From the NCBI GenBank assembly GCA_900543055.1, contig UQQI01000017.1, positions 1 through 28,838 of the forward strand: a DNA stretch of 28,838 bases. Reading direction: 5' to 3'. The notes beneath the pieces are model-generated. The model searched no databases. It saw only the letters and a program-made list of their open reading frames with translations, and had not been told where the DNA came from. Position 1 is the stretch's first letter. The number at the start of each line of letters is the position of its first letter. The translations under genes and the position numbers were made by a program. Below are positions 1 to 8,195 of this stretch, in pieces. The DNA comes from an uncultured Mollicutes bacterium (lineage in GTDB: Bacteria; Bacillota_I; Bacilli_A; RF39; UBA660).

Positions 1-50
1 ATATTAGTTTTTGTTGGATAACAAGCAAAAATTAATAATATACATATACA

Positions 51-84
51 GTTATCAAACTTTTTGTTTGATAATTGCTTTCTT
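51..84 (+). terminator. possible hairpin, terminator or operator
   Basis: Positions 51-60 (GTTATCAAAC) pair with 66-75 (GTTTGATAAT) across a five-T loop, 9 Watson-Crick pairs plus one G-T. The following stretch (TGCTTTCTT) is only a weak T-tract, so this may be a terminator of a gene left of the window or a regulatory hairpin in the leader of the EIIB-like gene. No gene is seen in positions 1-122. Confidence 0.35.
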
Positions 85-122
85 AAAAAAAATAATATAT
101 AATTAATTTGGTGATATTAATT

Positions 123-437
123 ATGGATTTTATACAATATTTAATTATTGCTGTAGTATTAATTATAATCTTACTAGCACTAATTAAAGCAACAAAAAAA
201 GATGCAGGACTTGATTTCAATAAATTAGTTGAATTGCTTGGAGGAAAAGATAATATTATTAGTACAGAAACTAATATGTCTCGTTTCAAAGTAACATTAA
301 AGGATGTATCTAAAGCAAACAAAGAAGGTATTCAAAAATTAGGAGCTAAAGGAATTGTAGAAATAGATAATCAATTAAAAATAATTCTAGGTTCTAACTC
401 CAAACAATTAAAAAAATATATAGATCAAATAAAATGA
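123..437 (+). CDS. membrane-anchored PTS EIIB-like protein lacking the phospho-cysteine
   Basis: 104 residues. One N-terminal membrane segment (about residues 4-21) is followed by a domain that aligns with the EIIB domain of the glucose/sucrose PTS family: LVELLGGKDNI (35-45), a degenerate active-site region, then LKDVSKANKEGIQKLGAKGIVE and a C-terminal LKIILG. In true EIIB proteins the active-site Cys sits just before xTRLR. Here the aligned residue is Asn51 (TNMSRFK), so phosphotransfer is not expected. No EIIC or EIIA partner lies nearby. The start is the ATG at 123, with GGTGAT at 110-115 as the binding site; an in-frame TTG at 108 and GTG at 111 are less likely. The stop codon lies inside a terminator hairpin. 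A regulatory or sugar-phosphate-sensing role is inference; the fold assignment is fairly sure. Confidence 0.75.
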   Translation: MDFIQYLIIAVVLIIILLALIKATKKDAGLDFNKLVELLGGKDNIISTETNMSRFKVTLKDVSKANKEGIQKLGAKGIVEIDNQLKIILGSNSKQLKKYIDQIK

Positions 438-457
438 CAGAAATGTCATTTTTTTTT
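431..457 (+). terminator. Rho-independent terminator after EIIB-like gene
   Basis: AAAATGACA (431-439) and TGTCATTTT (444-452) form a perfect 9 bp stem with a GAAA tetraloop, followed by a T run to 457. The stop codon of the EIIB-like gene (435-437) is inside the stem. Confidence 0.9.
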
Positions 458-494
458 CGACAAAAAACGACATATTTCAAAAAAATAGTATGAT
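456..494 (+). promoter_or_regulatory. possible promoter with tandem TTCGACA-like boxes
   Basis: TTCGACA at 456-462 matches the Spo0A-box consensus, and a related AACGACA sits exactly 10 bases further on (466-472). A candidate -10 (TATGAT, 489-494) lies just downstream, before the histidine kinase at 516. The boxes would cover the -35 region. The match is short and the region is AT-rich, so this is only suggestive. Confidence 0.3.
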
Positions 495-515
495 TTAATA
501 AAACTGGTGATTATT

Positions 516-1763
516 ATGAATTATGTAAAAACAGTTATATTAGATGGAATGAGTGTATTATTTCCATTATGCCTATATTTAGTATATATTGCTTATATAA
601 GATCAATTGATGCAAAAGAAGGAAAAGTACCATTTTCAATCGCAATACTAGTATCTTTATTTTCCCTTATGTATTTTGATGACTTACAAAATTATAATAC
701 AAATACGTTTTTTAGTACACCATTACTTATAAGTTATTTATCAAAAAGAGATAAAACTGCTATTATAATTTCAATAATTTTAATGATTTTATATCATCAA
801 ATTCATGATGTAAGTATAATCGTATTAGCGTGTCTTTATATTACATATTATTTAGCATATAAGTATTTAGAAAAAAAATCTAACTTTGTAAGAAATTATT
901 CTATAGTATTCTGTATATTAAAATGCATTTATGCAACAGCAATCCTAATATTAGTTATACGTCCCAATGATATTGCTCATCATTTTTACTTCCAAATATT
1001 ATTTGGAAGCATTGTTTTAACAGTATTTTCTTTTTTATCATTTTTCTTCTTCATAAAAAGTAAAAAAATATTAGAAATAAATACAACATTTAAAGAATTA
1101 GATAAGGAAAAGAAATTAAGAGCCTCAGTCTTTAAATTAAATCATGAACTAAAAAATCCACTAGCAGTTTGTAATGGTTATTTAGAAATGTTTCCAGAAG
1201 CTTCCAAAAAAGATCAAGATAAGTATATTGAAATTATGCAAAATGAAATAAAAAGAAGCTTAACTATTATTAATGACTTCTCATCTCTTGGTAAAATAAA
1301 AAATATAGAAGTAGAAGAGATAGATATTTGCTACTTATTAGAGGAAATTAAAGATATATTAGAACCGCTATTTAAAAAGAATAAAGCAAAAATAGAAATA
1401 CCAGATGATGAAATATATGTAGAAGGTGATTACAATAGATTAAAACAAGTATTTATAAATTTATTTAAAAATTCATTAGAATCGAAACGTAAGGAAGATT
1501 TAGTAGTTAATGTAAAGATAAAAGAAGATAACAATGACTGTATCATATCAATGAAAGATAATGGAAATGGTATGTCAAAAGAAACACTTGAAAAAATATA
1601 TAATGACTTTTTCACGACAAAAGAAACAGGAACAGGTATAGGAATACCTTATATAAAAGAAATAATTGAATTACATCACGGAACACTAACATATAAATCA
1701 AGAGAAAATAGAGGAACAACAGTATTAATAACACTACCAAAAAAACAAGAAAAAAAGTCCTAA
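516..1763 (+). CDS. orphan membrane sensor histidine kinase (KinB-like)
   Basis: 415 residues from ATG 516, chosen because GGTGATT sits just upstream; a GTG at 507 is also in frame. The first half holds about five to six hydrophobic membrane segments without a sizeable extracellular domain. Then comes a dimerisation/phosphoacceptor region with HELKNPLA (His210), followed by a full HATPase_c domain: N box (INLFKNSLES), G1 box (DNGNGMS), F box (FFTTKETGTGIG) and G2 (NRGTTVLITLP). It therefore looks catalytically intact and resembles multi-membrane kinases such as KinB. No response regulator is adjacent, so its partner must be elsewhere. It may sense a membrane-associated or intramembrane signal. 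The EIIB-like gene upstream is separated by a strong terminator, so the two are probably not cotranscribed. Confidence 0.88.
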   Translation: MNYVKTVILDGMSVLFPLCLYLVYIAYIRSIDAKEGKVPFSIAILVSLFSLMYFDDLQNYNTNTFFSTPLLISYLSKRDKTAIIISIILMILYHQIHDVSIIVLACLYITYYLAYKYLEKKSNFVRNYSIVFCILKCIYATAILILVIRPNDIAHHFYFQILFGSIVLTVFSFLSFFFFIKSKKILEINTTFKELDKEKKLRASVFKLNHELKNPLAVCNGYLEMFPEASKKDQDKYIEIMQNEIKRSLTIINDFSSLGKIKNIEVEEIDICYLLEEIKDILEPLFKKNKAKIEIPDDEIYVEGDYNRLKQVFINLFKNSLESKRKEDLVVNVKIKEDNNDCIISMKDNGNGMSKETLEKIYNDFFTTKETGTGIGIPYIKEIIELHHGTLTYKSRENRGTTVLITLPKKQEKKS

Positions 1764-1771
1764 GACTTTTT
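1752..1771. terminator. bidirectional terminator between convergent genes
   Basis: AAAAAGTC (1752-1759), loop CTAA, GACTTTTT (1764-1771). The A-rich and T-rich arms let it serve both the histidine kinase (+) and the convergent Tyr/Pro-rich gene (-). Confidence 0.8.
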
Positions 1772-2030
1772 AATAGTAATAATTATTACTTGTTTGATAA
1801 GTTGGATATGTAGGATATGTTGTGTATACTGGATTATAATATGTAGGGTATGTTACCGGATATACTGGATAGTAAGTATTTCCTTGATTATTTTGATTGG
1901 CTCCAATACCATATCCTAATGCTCCACCAGCAAGACCTCCAATTATAAATGGAATTCCAAAGAATCTTTCATCATTATACCCTGAAGGATTGTAATTATT
2001 AAAATTACTATAATTATCATAGTTATACAT
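1770..2030 (-). CDS. small Gly-rich membrane protein with Tyr/Pro-rich tail
   Basis: 86 residues from the ATG whose complement ends at 2030. On the - strand the sequence reads AGGAGGAATACTATG, an ideal ribosome binding site, so the upstream in-frame ATG at 2045 is rejected. The N-terminus is rich in Asn and Tyr (MYNYDNYSNFNNYNPSGYND). A short hydrophobic stretch with a glycine-zipper pattern (IIGGLAGGALGYGIGA, about 32-47) follows, then a tail made of repeated Tyr-Pro and Thr-Tyr-Pro units ending in YYY. No family is recognised. Composition recalls small spore-coat or envelope proteins, but that comparison rests on composition only. Confidence 0.7.
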   Translation of the reverse strand: MYNYDNYSNFNNYNPSGYNDERFFGIPFIIGGLAGGALGYGIGANQNNQGNTYYPVYPVTYPTYYNPVYTTYPTYPTYQTSNNYYY

Positions 2031-2400
2031 AGTATTCCTCCTCATAATAGTTTATGAGACTAAAAAGAAATTGTAACTTTTAAAATAAATACTAAGAAGA
2101 TAACTATAATAAAAAATATAAAAAGTATATATTAAATAATAAAATGACCATTAAAGTAATATTATATATATTAAAATGTTATGTAAAAACTTAAGAGAAA
2201 AGTATAGATTAATACATGATTAACACTTATATCGCTAAATCATATACCAAATTTAGTAAATAATAATCTACAAACTATTAAAGAATATGAAATATTATTA
2301 TTTTTCTTTCAATAAATTAAAAATAATAGTATAATATGAGCACGAAAGAGATTAGTAAATTATAAGAAATTATAGTAAAATATAAAAGAGGTGACTAAAA
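2031..2400. other. 370-base intergenic region between divergent genes
   Basis: This AT-rich stretch separates the - strand Tyr/Pro-rich gene from rluB. It should hold both promoters. On the + strand TATAAT at 2330-2335 is a plausible -10 for rluB, giving a leader of about 55 bases; its -35 is poor (around TTTCAA, 2307-2312). On the - strand TATAGT/TATTAT-like words lie near 2105-2112. No long hairpin, RNA gene or coding stretch with a binding site was seen. Confidence 0.45.
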
Positions 2401-3114
2401 ATGGAAAGACTACAAAAAGTAATTGCACAAGCAGGAATTGCTTCAAGAAGAAAAGCAGAAGAATTAATTAAAGATGGAAAAGTAAAAGTAAATGGTGAAG
2501 TTATAAAAGAATTAGGAACTAAAGTATCAGAAAGTGATAAAGTAGAAGTTAATAATAAACCAATAGAAAAAGAAACTAAAGAATATTATTTATTAAATAA
2601 ACCTCGTGGAGTAATAACTACTACTAATGATGAACATGGTAGAAAAACAGTAACAGATTTAATAGAAACATCAGCAAGAATTTATCCAGTAGGAAGACTT
2701 GATTATGATACAACAGGAGCAATTCTTTTAACAAATGATGGAGAGTTTGCAAATATATTAATGCACCCATCTAATAAAATTGATAAAGTATATCTTGCAA
2801 AATTAGAAGGAATCATTAAAGGTGAACAAATAAATGCCCTAAAAAATGGAGTTATGTTAGACGACGTCTTAGTAAAAGCATCACGTGTTAAATTAAAAAA
2901 AGTAAATCAAGAAAATTTAACTTCAATGGTTGAAATAACAATTCATGAAGGAAAAAATCATCAAGTAAAAAGAATGTTTGAAAGTGTAGGTTTTCATGTA
3001 GAAAAACTAACAAGAGAACGTATTGGAATATTTGATATAAATAATCTAAAATCAGGACAATATCGTAAATTAACTCCAAAAGAAGTACAAATAGTTTATT
3101 CATACAAAAACTAA
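2401..3114 (+). CDS. rluB: 23S rRNA pseudouridine synthase, RluB/RsuA family
   Basis: 237 residues, the usual size for the family. It isomerises a specific uridine to pseudouridine in rRNA; the Gram-positive relatives act on the large-subunit RNA. An N-terminal S4 RNA-binding domain (RLQKVIAQAGIASRRKAEEL through about residue 60) is followed by the RsuA/RluB catalytic domain, with YYLLNKPRGVITT (62-74) and GRLDYDTTGAILLTNDG, whose Asp (in RLDYDT) is the catalytic residue. The later HEGKNHQVKRMF motif is also typical. GAGGTGA at 2386-2392 supports the start. The RluB, RluE and RsuA subfamilies are hard to separate by eye, so the exact target is less sure than the family. Confidence 0.9.
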   Translation: MERLQKVIAQAGIASRRKAEELIKDGKVKVNGEVIKELGTKVSESDKVEVNNKPIEKETKEYYLLNKPRGVITTTNDEHGRKTVTDLIETSARIYPVGRLDYDTTGAILLTNDGEFANILMHPSNKIDKVYLAKLEGIIKGEQINALKNGVMLDDVLVKASRVKLKKVNQENLTSMVEITIHEGKNHQVKRMFESVGFHVEKLTRERIGIFDINNLKSGQYRKLTPKEVQIVYSYKN

Positions 3115-3133
3115 AATAAAAACGTGGGTTAAT

Positions 3134-4166
3134 ATGGCAAAAATTAGTATAATAATACCAGTATATAATTCAGAAAAATACATAAGAAGATGCCTAAATA
3201 GTATTTTAAATCAAACATTTCAAGATTTTGAAATAATATTAATAGATGACAATTCAAAAGATAATAGTTTAAAAATAATCAGTGAAATATAAAAGACTCA
3301 TAAAGATAAGATAAAGATATTAAAAAATGCTAAAAATGTAAGAGCCGGAGCATCTAGAAATAAGGGTTTAAAAATAGCAAGTGGTGAATATATTACTTTT
3401 ATAGATAGTGACGACTATATTGAAAAAAACACATTAAAAAGAATGTATGAATCATGTGTAAATACAGATTCTGATATAGCAAGAATAAATATGATAAAAG
3501 TATTTTCAGGTAAAGATGTCTCATTCTTAGGAAGAAGAAGTAATATTGATGAACATAAAATAATAATTCCAAAAGAAGAAATATCTTATTTAACAGAAGA
3601 ATATCCTTGTGTAACAAACAAATTATTTAAAAGAAATTTAATTGGAACAGTTGAATTTCCAGAAAACTTAAAGTGGGAAGATTACCCATTTACAATACCA
3701 CTACTTTATAAAGCAAATAAAGTAGTAACAGTACCAGAAAAAGATGCAAGATATAATTATAGTGTTAATTTATCAGTAACAACCATTAAAGATGCAAGAA
3801 AAGTTTCTAAAAAAATGTTAGATATATTTACTTGTTCTGATATGATAAAACAAGAAATACCTTCTTCTACAGATAAAGAATTAGAAGAACAATTAAACTT
3901 TCTCTAAATTGTAAATTGCTTACAAAGAACAAGAGATATTTTATATAGTAATATTCCATATCAAAAGAAAAAAGAATTAATAACATTAGTCTCAAGTCTT
4001 ATAAAAGTAAAATATGGTACTTGGCAAGATAATGAATTATATAAAAAAGTATAAAGAAAGAAGAATACCTTATAATATAAGAATGAGTATTATAGAAAAG
4101 TATTTTATAGAAGAAATAGAAGAATTAAGTGAAAAAGAAATAAAAGATGCTATAACAAAAAAATAG
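3134..4166 (+). pseudogene. decayed family 2 glycosyltransferase
   Basis: The frame opens at ATG 3134 with a classic GT-A start (KISIIIPVYNSEKYIRRCLN; then QTFQDFEIILIDDNSKDNS), and continues past a TAA at 3290-3292 with GASRNKGLKIASGEY and the metal-binding FIDSDDYIE. A second in-frame TAA is at 3905-3907, and a third at 4052-4054 that vanishes if one A is removed from the A6 run at 4043-4048. The protein then continues in the next frame (YKERRIPYNIRMSIIEKYF) to a TAG at 4164-4166. The encoded enzyme would have transferred an activated sugar to a cell-surface glycan. Three independent lesions argue for real decay rather than one sequencing error. Only fragments, such as one restarting at 3443, could be made. 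Confidence 0.85.
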
Positions 4167-4200
4167 AAAAAATATAAAATTTATCTAAGAGATTTTATTG

Positions 4201-4226
4201 AAAAGAGTTCAATACTCTTTTTTTTT
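4201..4226 (+). terminator. terminator after the glycosyltransferase remnant
   Basis: AAAAGAGT (4201-4208), loop TCAAT, ACTCTTTT (4214-4221), then T run to 4226. It lies directly ahead of the phosphoketolase promoter. Confidence 0.85.
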
Positions 4227-4227
4227 A

Positions 4228-4236
4228 TGTTATAAT
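4228..4236 (+). promoter_or_regulatory. extended -10 promoter of phosphoketolase
   Basis: TGTTATAAT (4228-4236) is a consensus extended -10. The 17-base-spaced -35 position (TTCAAT, 4208-4213) is weak and overlaps the preceding terminator loop. The gene starts 25 bases downstream of the -10. Confidence 0.6.
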
Positions 4237-4261
4237 TTTTTAAGAATAGGAGAGTGTATAT

Positions 4262-6610
4262 ATGGCAACATTAAATAAAACTGAATTACAAAGAATGGAT
4301 GAGTATTTCAGAGTTTTAAATTATTTAAGTGCAGCTCAATTATATTTACTTGATAATCCATTACTTAGAAGACCACTTACAATTAATCAAGTAAAACCAA
4401 ATGTAGTTGGACACTGGGGAACAACGCCAGGACAAAATTTTATTTATATGCATTTAAATAGAGTAATTAAAAAGAATAATCTAAAAATGATTTATATATC
4501 TGGACCAGGACATGGTGGACAAGCAATGATTGCGAATAATTATTTAGAGGGAATATATTCTAAATTTTACCCGGAAATAACAGAAGATGAAGAAGGTTTA
4601 AAGAAACTATGTAAGCAATTTAGTTTTCCAGGAGGAGTATCATCTCATGTTGCACCAGAAACACCTGGTTCAATTCATGAAGGTGGAGAATTAGGATATA
4701 GTCTTGCTCATGCAGCAGGTGCAGTACTTGATAATAGTGATTTAATTGCAGCTTGTGTTGTAGGAGATGGTGAAGCAGAAACAGGACCACTTGCAACATC
4801 TTGGCATATTAATAAATTTTTAAATAGAAAAACAGATGGTGTAATTTTACCTATTCTTCATAGAAATGGTTATAAAATAGCAAACCCAACAATCTTTGGA
4901 AGAATGAGTAATGATGAACTTGAAGATTTCTTCTATGGTTATGGTTGGAAACCATATTTTGTATCAGGCAGTGACACATTAAAAATGCATGAAGAAATGG
5001 CTAAAGTAATGGACAAAGTAATCAATGAAATTAAAAAAATAAAAACTCGTGGTAGTGGAAATTATCCAATGATAGTATTAACTACTCCAAAAGGATGGAC
5101 TGGTCCAAAAGAAGTAGATTCTAAGAAAATAGAAGGATCATTTAGAGCACATCAAGTACCAATTCCAATAACACATGACCATCCAGAAAATTTAAAATTA
5201 TTGGAAAAGTGGTTAAAGAGTTATAATATAGATAACTTATTTGATGCCAAAGGTAGATTAATAAAAGAATTAAGAGATTTATGTCCAACACCTACAAAAT
5301 GTATGGGAGCAAGTAGTTATGCTAATGGAGGACTTCTACTAAAAGAAATCAGAACACCAGATTGGGAAGACTATTGTTTAGATATTAAAAAACCAGGAAG
5401 TATTGTAAAACAAGATACAATGGAACTAGGTAAATATATAAGAGATTTATTTGTACTAAATAGAGATAATAAAAACTTTAGAATATTTGGTCCAGATGAA
5501 GCATTATCTAATAGATTTAATCATGTATTTGAAGTAGAAAATAGAACTTGGAATTATAAATTATTAAAAAATGATGAATTCTTATCACCAACAGGTAGAG
5601 TAATGGACTCATATCTTTCAGAACACTTATGTGAGGGAATGTTAGAAGGGTATTTATTAACAGGAAGATATGGATTTATTCATAGTTATGAAGCTTTCGT
5701 AAGAATTGTCGATTCAATGGCAAGTCAACATGCTAAATGGCTAAAAGTATGTAATCAAATTCCGTGGAGAGCACCAATTGCATCTCTTAACTTCTTACTT
5801 GTAAGTCATGTATTCCAACAAGATCATAATGGCTACACTCATCAAGATCCTGGCTTTTTAAATCACTTAGTAACTAAAAAAGCAGATGTTGTTAGAATGT
5901 ATTTGCCACCAGATACAAACTGTTTATTATCATGTTTTGATCATTGCATAAAAACAAAAAATTACGTAAATGTAATAATTGCATCAAAACATCCAAGGCC
6001 ACAATGGTTAACTAAGACACAAGCAAGAGTACATTGCAGAAGAGGTTTAGGTGTATGGAACTTTGCAAGTAATGATGAAGGAGACCCAGATATAGTTCTT
6101 GCTTGTTGTGGAGAAACACCAACACTTGAAGTACTAGCAGCAGTTGATATTTTAAGACGAAGTGTAAAAGGTATAAAAATACGTGTTGTAAACGTTGTAG
6201 ATTTAATGAAACTACAAAGTCCAGAAACACATCCACATGGTATGAGTGATAAAGAATATGATGAAATATTCACAACTAATAAACCAATTATATTTAATTT
6301 CCATGGTTACCCATCACTTATCCATCAATTAACATATAAAAGAACAAATAGAAATATGCATGTACATGGCTATAAAGAGGAAGGAACAATCACAACAACA
6401 TTTGATATTCGTGTTCAAAATGAAATTGATAGATTCCATTTAGTAATAGCGACATTAAAAGAAATACCGCGCTATAGAAAAAGTGGAGAAGCATTAATTG
6501 ACTGGTGTAACCAAATGCTTAAAAAACACCATGATTATATTCGTGAATATGGAGAAGATATGCCATTTGTAAGTGATTGGAAATGGGAAGGCTTTAAGGA
6601 TATTGATTAA
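4262..6610 (+). CDS. xfp: xylulose-5-phosphate/fructose-6-phosphate phosphoketolase
   Basis: 782 residues, close to the usual 790-800. This cytosolic thiamine-diphosphate enzyme cleaves xylulose 5-phosphate (and often fructose 6-phosphate) with phosphate to acetyl phosphate plus glyceraldehyde 3-phosphate or erythrose 4-phosphate. Family signatures are present in order: GHWGTTPGQNFIY near residue 50, GPGHGGQAM near 82, SFPGGVSSHVAPETPGSIHE, the thiamine-diphosphate/metal motif GDGEAETGP (168-176), GRYGFIHSYEAFV, and a transketolase-like C-terminal domain. No substitution in these motifs was noticed. AGGAG at 4248-4252 supports the start. It has its own promoter and terminator, so it is a single-gene unit. 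It implies heterofermentative or pentose-based energy metabolism using acetyl phosphate. Confidence 0.97.
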   Translation: MATLNKTELQRMDEYFRVLNYLSAAQLYLLDNPLLRRPLTINQVKPNVVGHWGTTPGQNFIYMHLNRVIKKNNLKMIYISGPGHGGQAMIANNYLEGIYSKFYPEITEDEEGLKKLCKQFSFPGGVSSHVAPETPGSIHEGGELGYSLAHAAGAVLDNSDLIAACVVGDGEAETGPLATSWHINKFLNRKTDGVILPILHRNGYKIANPTIFGRMSNDELEDFFYGYGWKPYFVSGSDTLKMHEEMAKVMDKVINEIKKIKTRGSGNYPMIVLTTPKGWTGPKEVDSKKIEGSFRAHQVPIPITHDHPENLKLLEKWLKSYNIDNLFDAKGRLIKELRDLCPTPTKCMGASSYANGGLLLKEIRTPDWEDYCLDIKKPGSIVKQDTMELGKYIRDLFVLNRDNKNFRIFGPDEALSNRFNHVFEVENRTWNYKLLKNDEFLSPTGRVMDSYLSEHLCEGMLEGYLLTGRYGFIHSYEAFVRIVDSMASQHAKWLKVCNQIPWRAPIASLNFLLVSHVFQQDHNGYTHQDPGFLNHLVTKKADVVRMYLPPDTNCLLSCFDHCIKTKNYVNVIIASKHPRPQWLTKTQARVHCRRGLGVWNFASNDEGDPDIVLACCGETPTLEVLAAVDILRRSVKGIKIRVVNVVDLMKLQSPETHPHGMSDKEYDEIFTTNKPIIFNFHGYPSLIHQLTYKRTNRNMHVHGYKEEGTITTTFDIRVQNEIDRFHLVIATLKEIPRYRKSGEALIDWCNQMLKKHHDYIREYGEDMPFVSDWKWEGFKDID

Positions 6611-6628
6611 TATCCTTTTTCTTTTTTT
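6596..6628 (+). terminator. terminator after phosphoketolase
   Basis: AAGGATATT (6596-6604), loop GATT, AATATCCTT (6609-6617), followed by T-rich sequence to 6628. The stop codon is inside the hairpin. Confidence 0.88.
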
Positions 6629-6638
6629 ATTTTAGACT

Positions 6639-6644
6639 TATAAT
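6639..6644 (+). promoter_or_regulatory. -10 element ahead of transporter gene
   Basis: TATAAT at 6639-6644 lies 40 bases before the start at 6685. No convincing -35 is seen. Confidence 0.4.
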
Positions 6645-6684
6645 AATTAAAAAAGTAAATGTACTATAAAAAGGAGATACTTAT

Positions 6685-7347
6685 ATGAATATTGTATTAG
6701 GAATAATTAGTATTATCTTCGTGTATACCTCAACCATTTTAATGGATAAATTTCTAAAAAAAGAAGGTCTAATTATTTGGATAACATTTGCAACAATCAC
6801 AGCAAATATCCTAGTTTGTAAAAATATAGATATATTTAATTTAACTGTTTCTCTTGGAAACATCATGTTTGCATCTAACTTCTTAGCAACAGACATATTA
6901 AGTGAAAAGTACTCAAAAGATTATGCTTATAAAGCAGTAATAATAGGTTTAGTTATGAATTTGTTATTTACATTTTTTATGCAAATTGCACTTCTTTATA
7001 TACCCAGTAGTACAGACATTTCAAATGAATCTATGAAAACACTATTTAATCTTAATCTAAGAGTATCATTAAGCAGTAGTCTACTTTATTTTTTGAGTAA
7101 TTATTTAGATATATACTTATTTAATAAATTAAAAGAAAAATATCCTAATAAATTATGGTTAAGAAACAATGTTTCAACTATAATTTCAAATTGTCTAGAA
7201 AATTACTTATTTGTAACACTTTCCTTTATTGGTATTTATGATATAAATACAATTATTTCAATAGCAACAACAACATCAATTATAGAAATATTTCTAGCAA
7301 TATTAGACACACCTTTTCTATATTTGTCTAAAAAGAATAATACTTAA
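6685..7347 (+). CDS. queuosine precursor transporter-like membrane protein (YhhQ/VUT family)
   Basis: 220 residues with about six membrane helices. The central motif FASNFLATDILSEKYSKDYA (about residues 66-85) matches the signature of the VUT/YhhQ family (typically FxxxFLxTDILxExYG). Its members import queuosine precursors such as preQ0 or preQ1, or queuine, for tRNA wobble modification. AAGGAG at 6671-6676 gives the start. No queuosine biosynthesis or Tgt gene is in the window, so substrate assignment rests on family alone. The protein is Asn/Ile/Leu-rich, as expected for this genome. Confidence 0.75.
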   Translation: MNIVLGIISIIFVYTSTILMDKFLKKEGLIIWITFATITANILVCKNIDIFNLTVSLGNIMFASNFLATDILSEKYSKDYAYKAVIIGLVMNLLFTFFMQIALLYIPSSTDISNESMKTLFNLNLRVSLSSSLLYFLSNYLDIYLFNKLKEKYPNKLWLRNNVSTIISNCLENYLFVTLSFIGIYDINTIISIATTTSIIEIFLAILDTPFLYLSKKNNT

Positions 7348-7377
7348 TAAATAATTACTTGTTTTATAAAAAAATAT

Positions 7378-7385
7378 GGTATAAT
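7378..7385 (+). promoter_or_regulatory. extended -10 promoter
   Basis: TGGTATAAT ending at 7385 is an extended -10; TTGTTT at 7359-7364 is a candidate -35 with a short 15-base spacer. It drives the pair of small genes starting at 7405. Confidence 0.5.
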
Positions 7386-7404
7386 TTATGTGTGAGGTGA
7401 TTCT

Positions 7405-7926
7405 ATGAATACAAGAAAAAGTATGAAACTACCAATTGTAATAACATTTATAATGCTTATAATAGTAGTATATTTATTTGCAACTCTACAACAAGATAAA
7501 GTTGTCTGTGAAAAGACCACTAATTTTGATAACGGTGTTACATTGAAAGAAGTAGTTACTACAACAATAGATAATGACAGTATAAGTAATATTCAATTAG
7601 TAAAGAAAATTATACTTCCTAAAAAATATTTAGATAATGAGAGTTACCAAAACAGTGTAAAATATTCTTTAGAAAACACATTAGAATATCTAGGAAAAAG
7701 TGTAAAATATGAAATAACATCAACTGGTGTTATTGCAACAATAGATATTTCTAAAGATGAATTAGTTTTACTTGATAATATTGATTTTTCATCAAATGGA
7801 GATTTGGGCATGAATATTAATACAAATACCATGAGTGGAGATGTTATTACTTTAAAAATAAAAGATAAATATACTCCAGGTGAACTTATGAAGAAATTAA
7901 AAAATAATAGATATTCATGTAGGTAA
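7405..7926 (+). CDS. membrane-anchored extracytoplasmic protein, unknown function
   Basis: 173 residues. A short basic N-terminus and one hydrophobic segment (about 9-26) act as a signal anchor or signal peptide. The rest is a soluble domain with alternating hydrophobic/polar stretches suggesting beta strands. It has one Cys just after the membrane segment (VVCEK) and another near the end (YSCR), which could pair or ligate. The first Cys has no good lipobox. The early region (CEKTTNFDNGVTLKEVVTTT) faintly recalls YehR/DUF1307-type lipoproteins, but this is too weak to name. GAGGTGATT precedes the ATG. It is transcribed with the next gene, whose ATG lies three bases after this stop. Confidence 0.65.
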   Translation: MNTRKSMKLPIVITFIMLIIVVYLFATLQQDKVVCEKTTNFDNGVTLKEVVTTTIDNDSISNIQLVKKIILPKKYLDNESYQNSVKYSLENTLEYLGKSVKYEITSTGVIATIDISKDELVLLDNIDFSSNGDLGMNINTNTMSGDVITLKIKDKYTPGELMKKLKNNRYSCR

Positions 7927-7928
7927 TT

Positions 7929-8195
7929 ATGGAAATAGATATAAATAAATTTATAAGTGAAATAGATTTTAATGCTAATAAATATAATTATATAGGTAAT
8001 GGTATTTTACTTACTAATAGAGAAATTGATATATTAAATAAATACAAAATTAATTATAAAAAATGCAATAGTCTAAAGGAAATATTATTTGAAGTAGAAG
8101 ATATATTAAATGATATGGATATTGTAGATGAAGAATTAGATTATATTTCATCTACTATTGCAGAAAGAGATTATTATCAAAATACTAATAAGTAA
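7929..8195 (+). CDS. small acidic cytosolic protein, unknown
   Basis: 88 residues, no membrane segment or recognised family. Rich in Asp, Glu, Ile and Asn, probably helical (for example NSLKEILFEVEDILNDMDIV). The binding site AGG overlaps the stop region of the preceding gene, indicating translational coupling. The stop codon is inside a strong hairpin. Tight coupling to the extracytoplasmic protein upstream suggests a joint function that cannot be named. Confidence 0.6.
   Translation: MEIDINKFISEIDFNANKYNYIGNGILLTNREIDILNKYKINYKKCNSLKEILFEVEDILNDMDIVDEELDYISSTIAERDYYQNTNK

Noticed and set aside
3443..3907. Separate 154-residue gene
   Set aside because: It is the middle of the glycosyltransferase frame, continuous with sequence upstream of the TAA at 3290 and downstream of 3907, and its ATG has no binding site.
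5962..6273. 103-codon - strand frame inside phosphoketolase
   Set aside because: It lies wholly within a strongly conserved gene and has no binding site or recognisable product.
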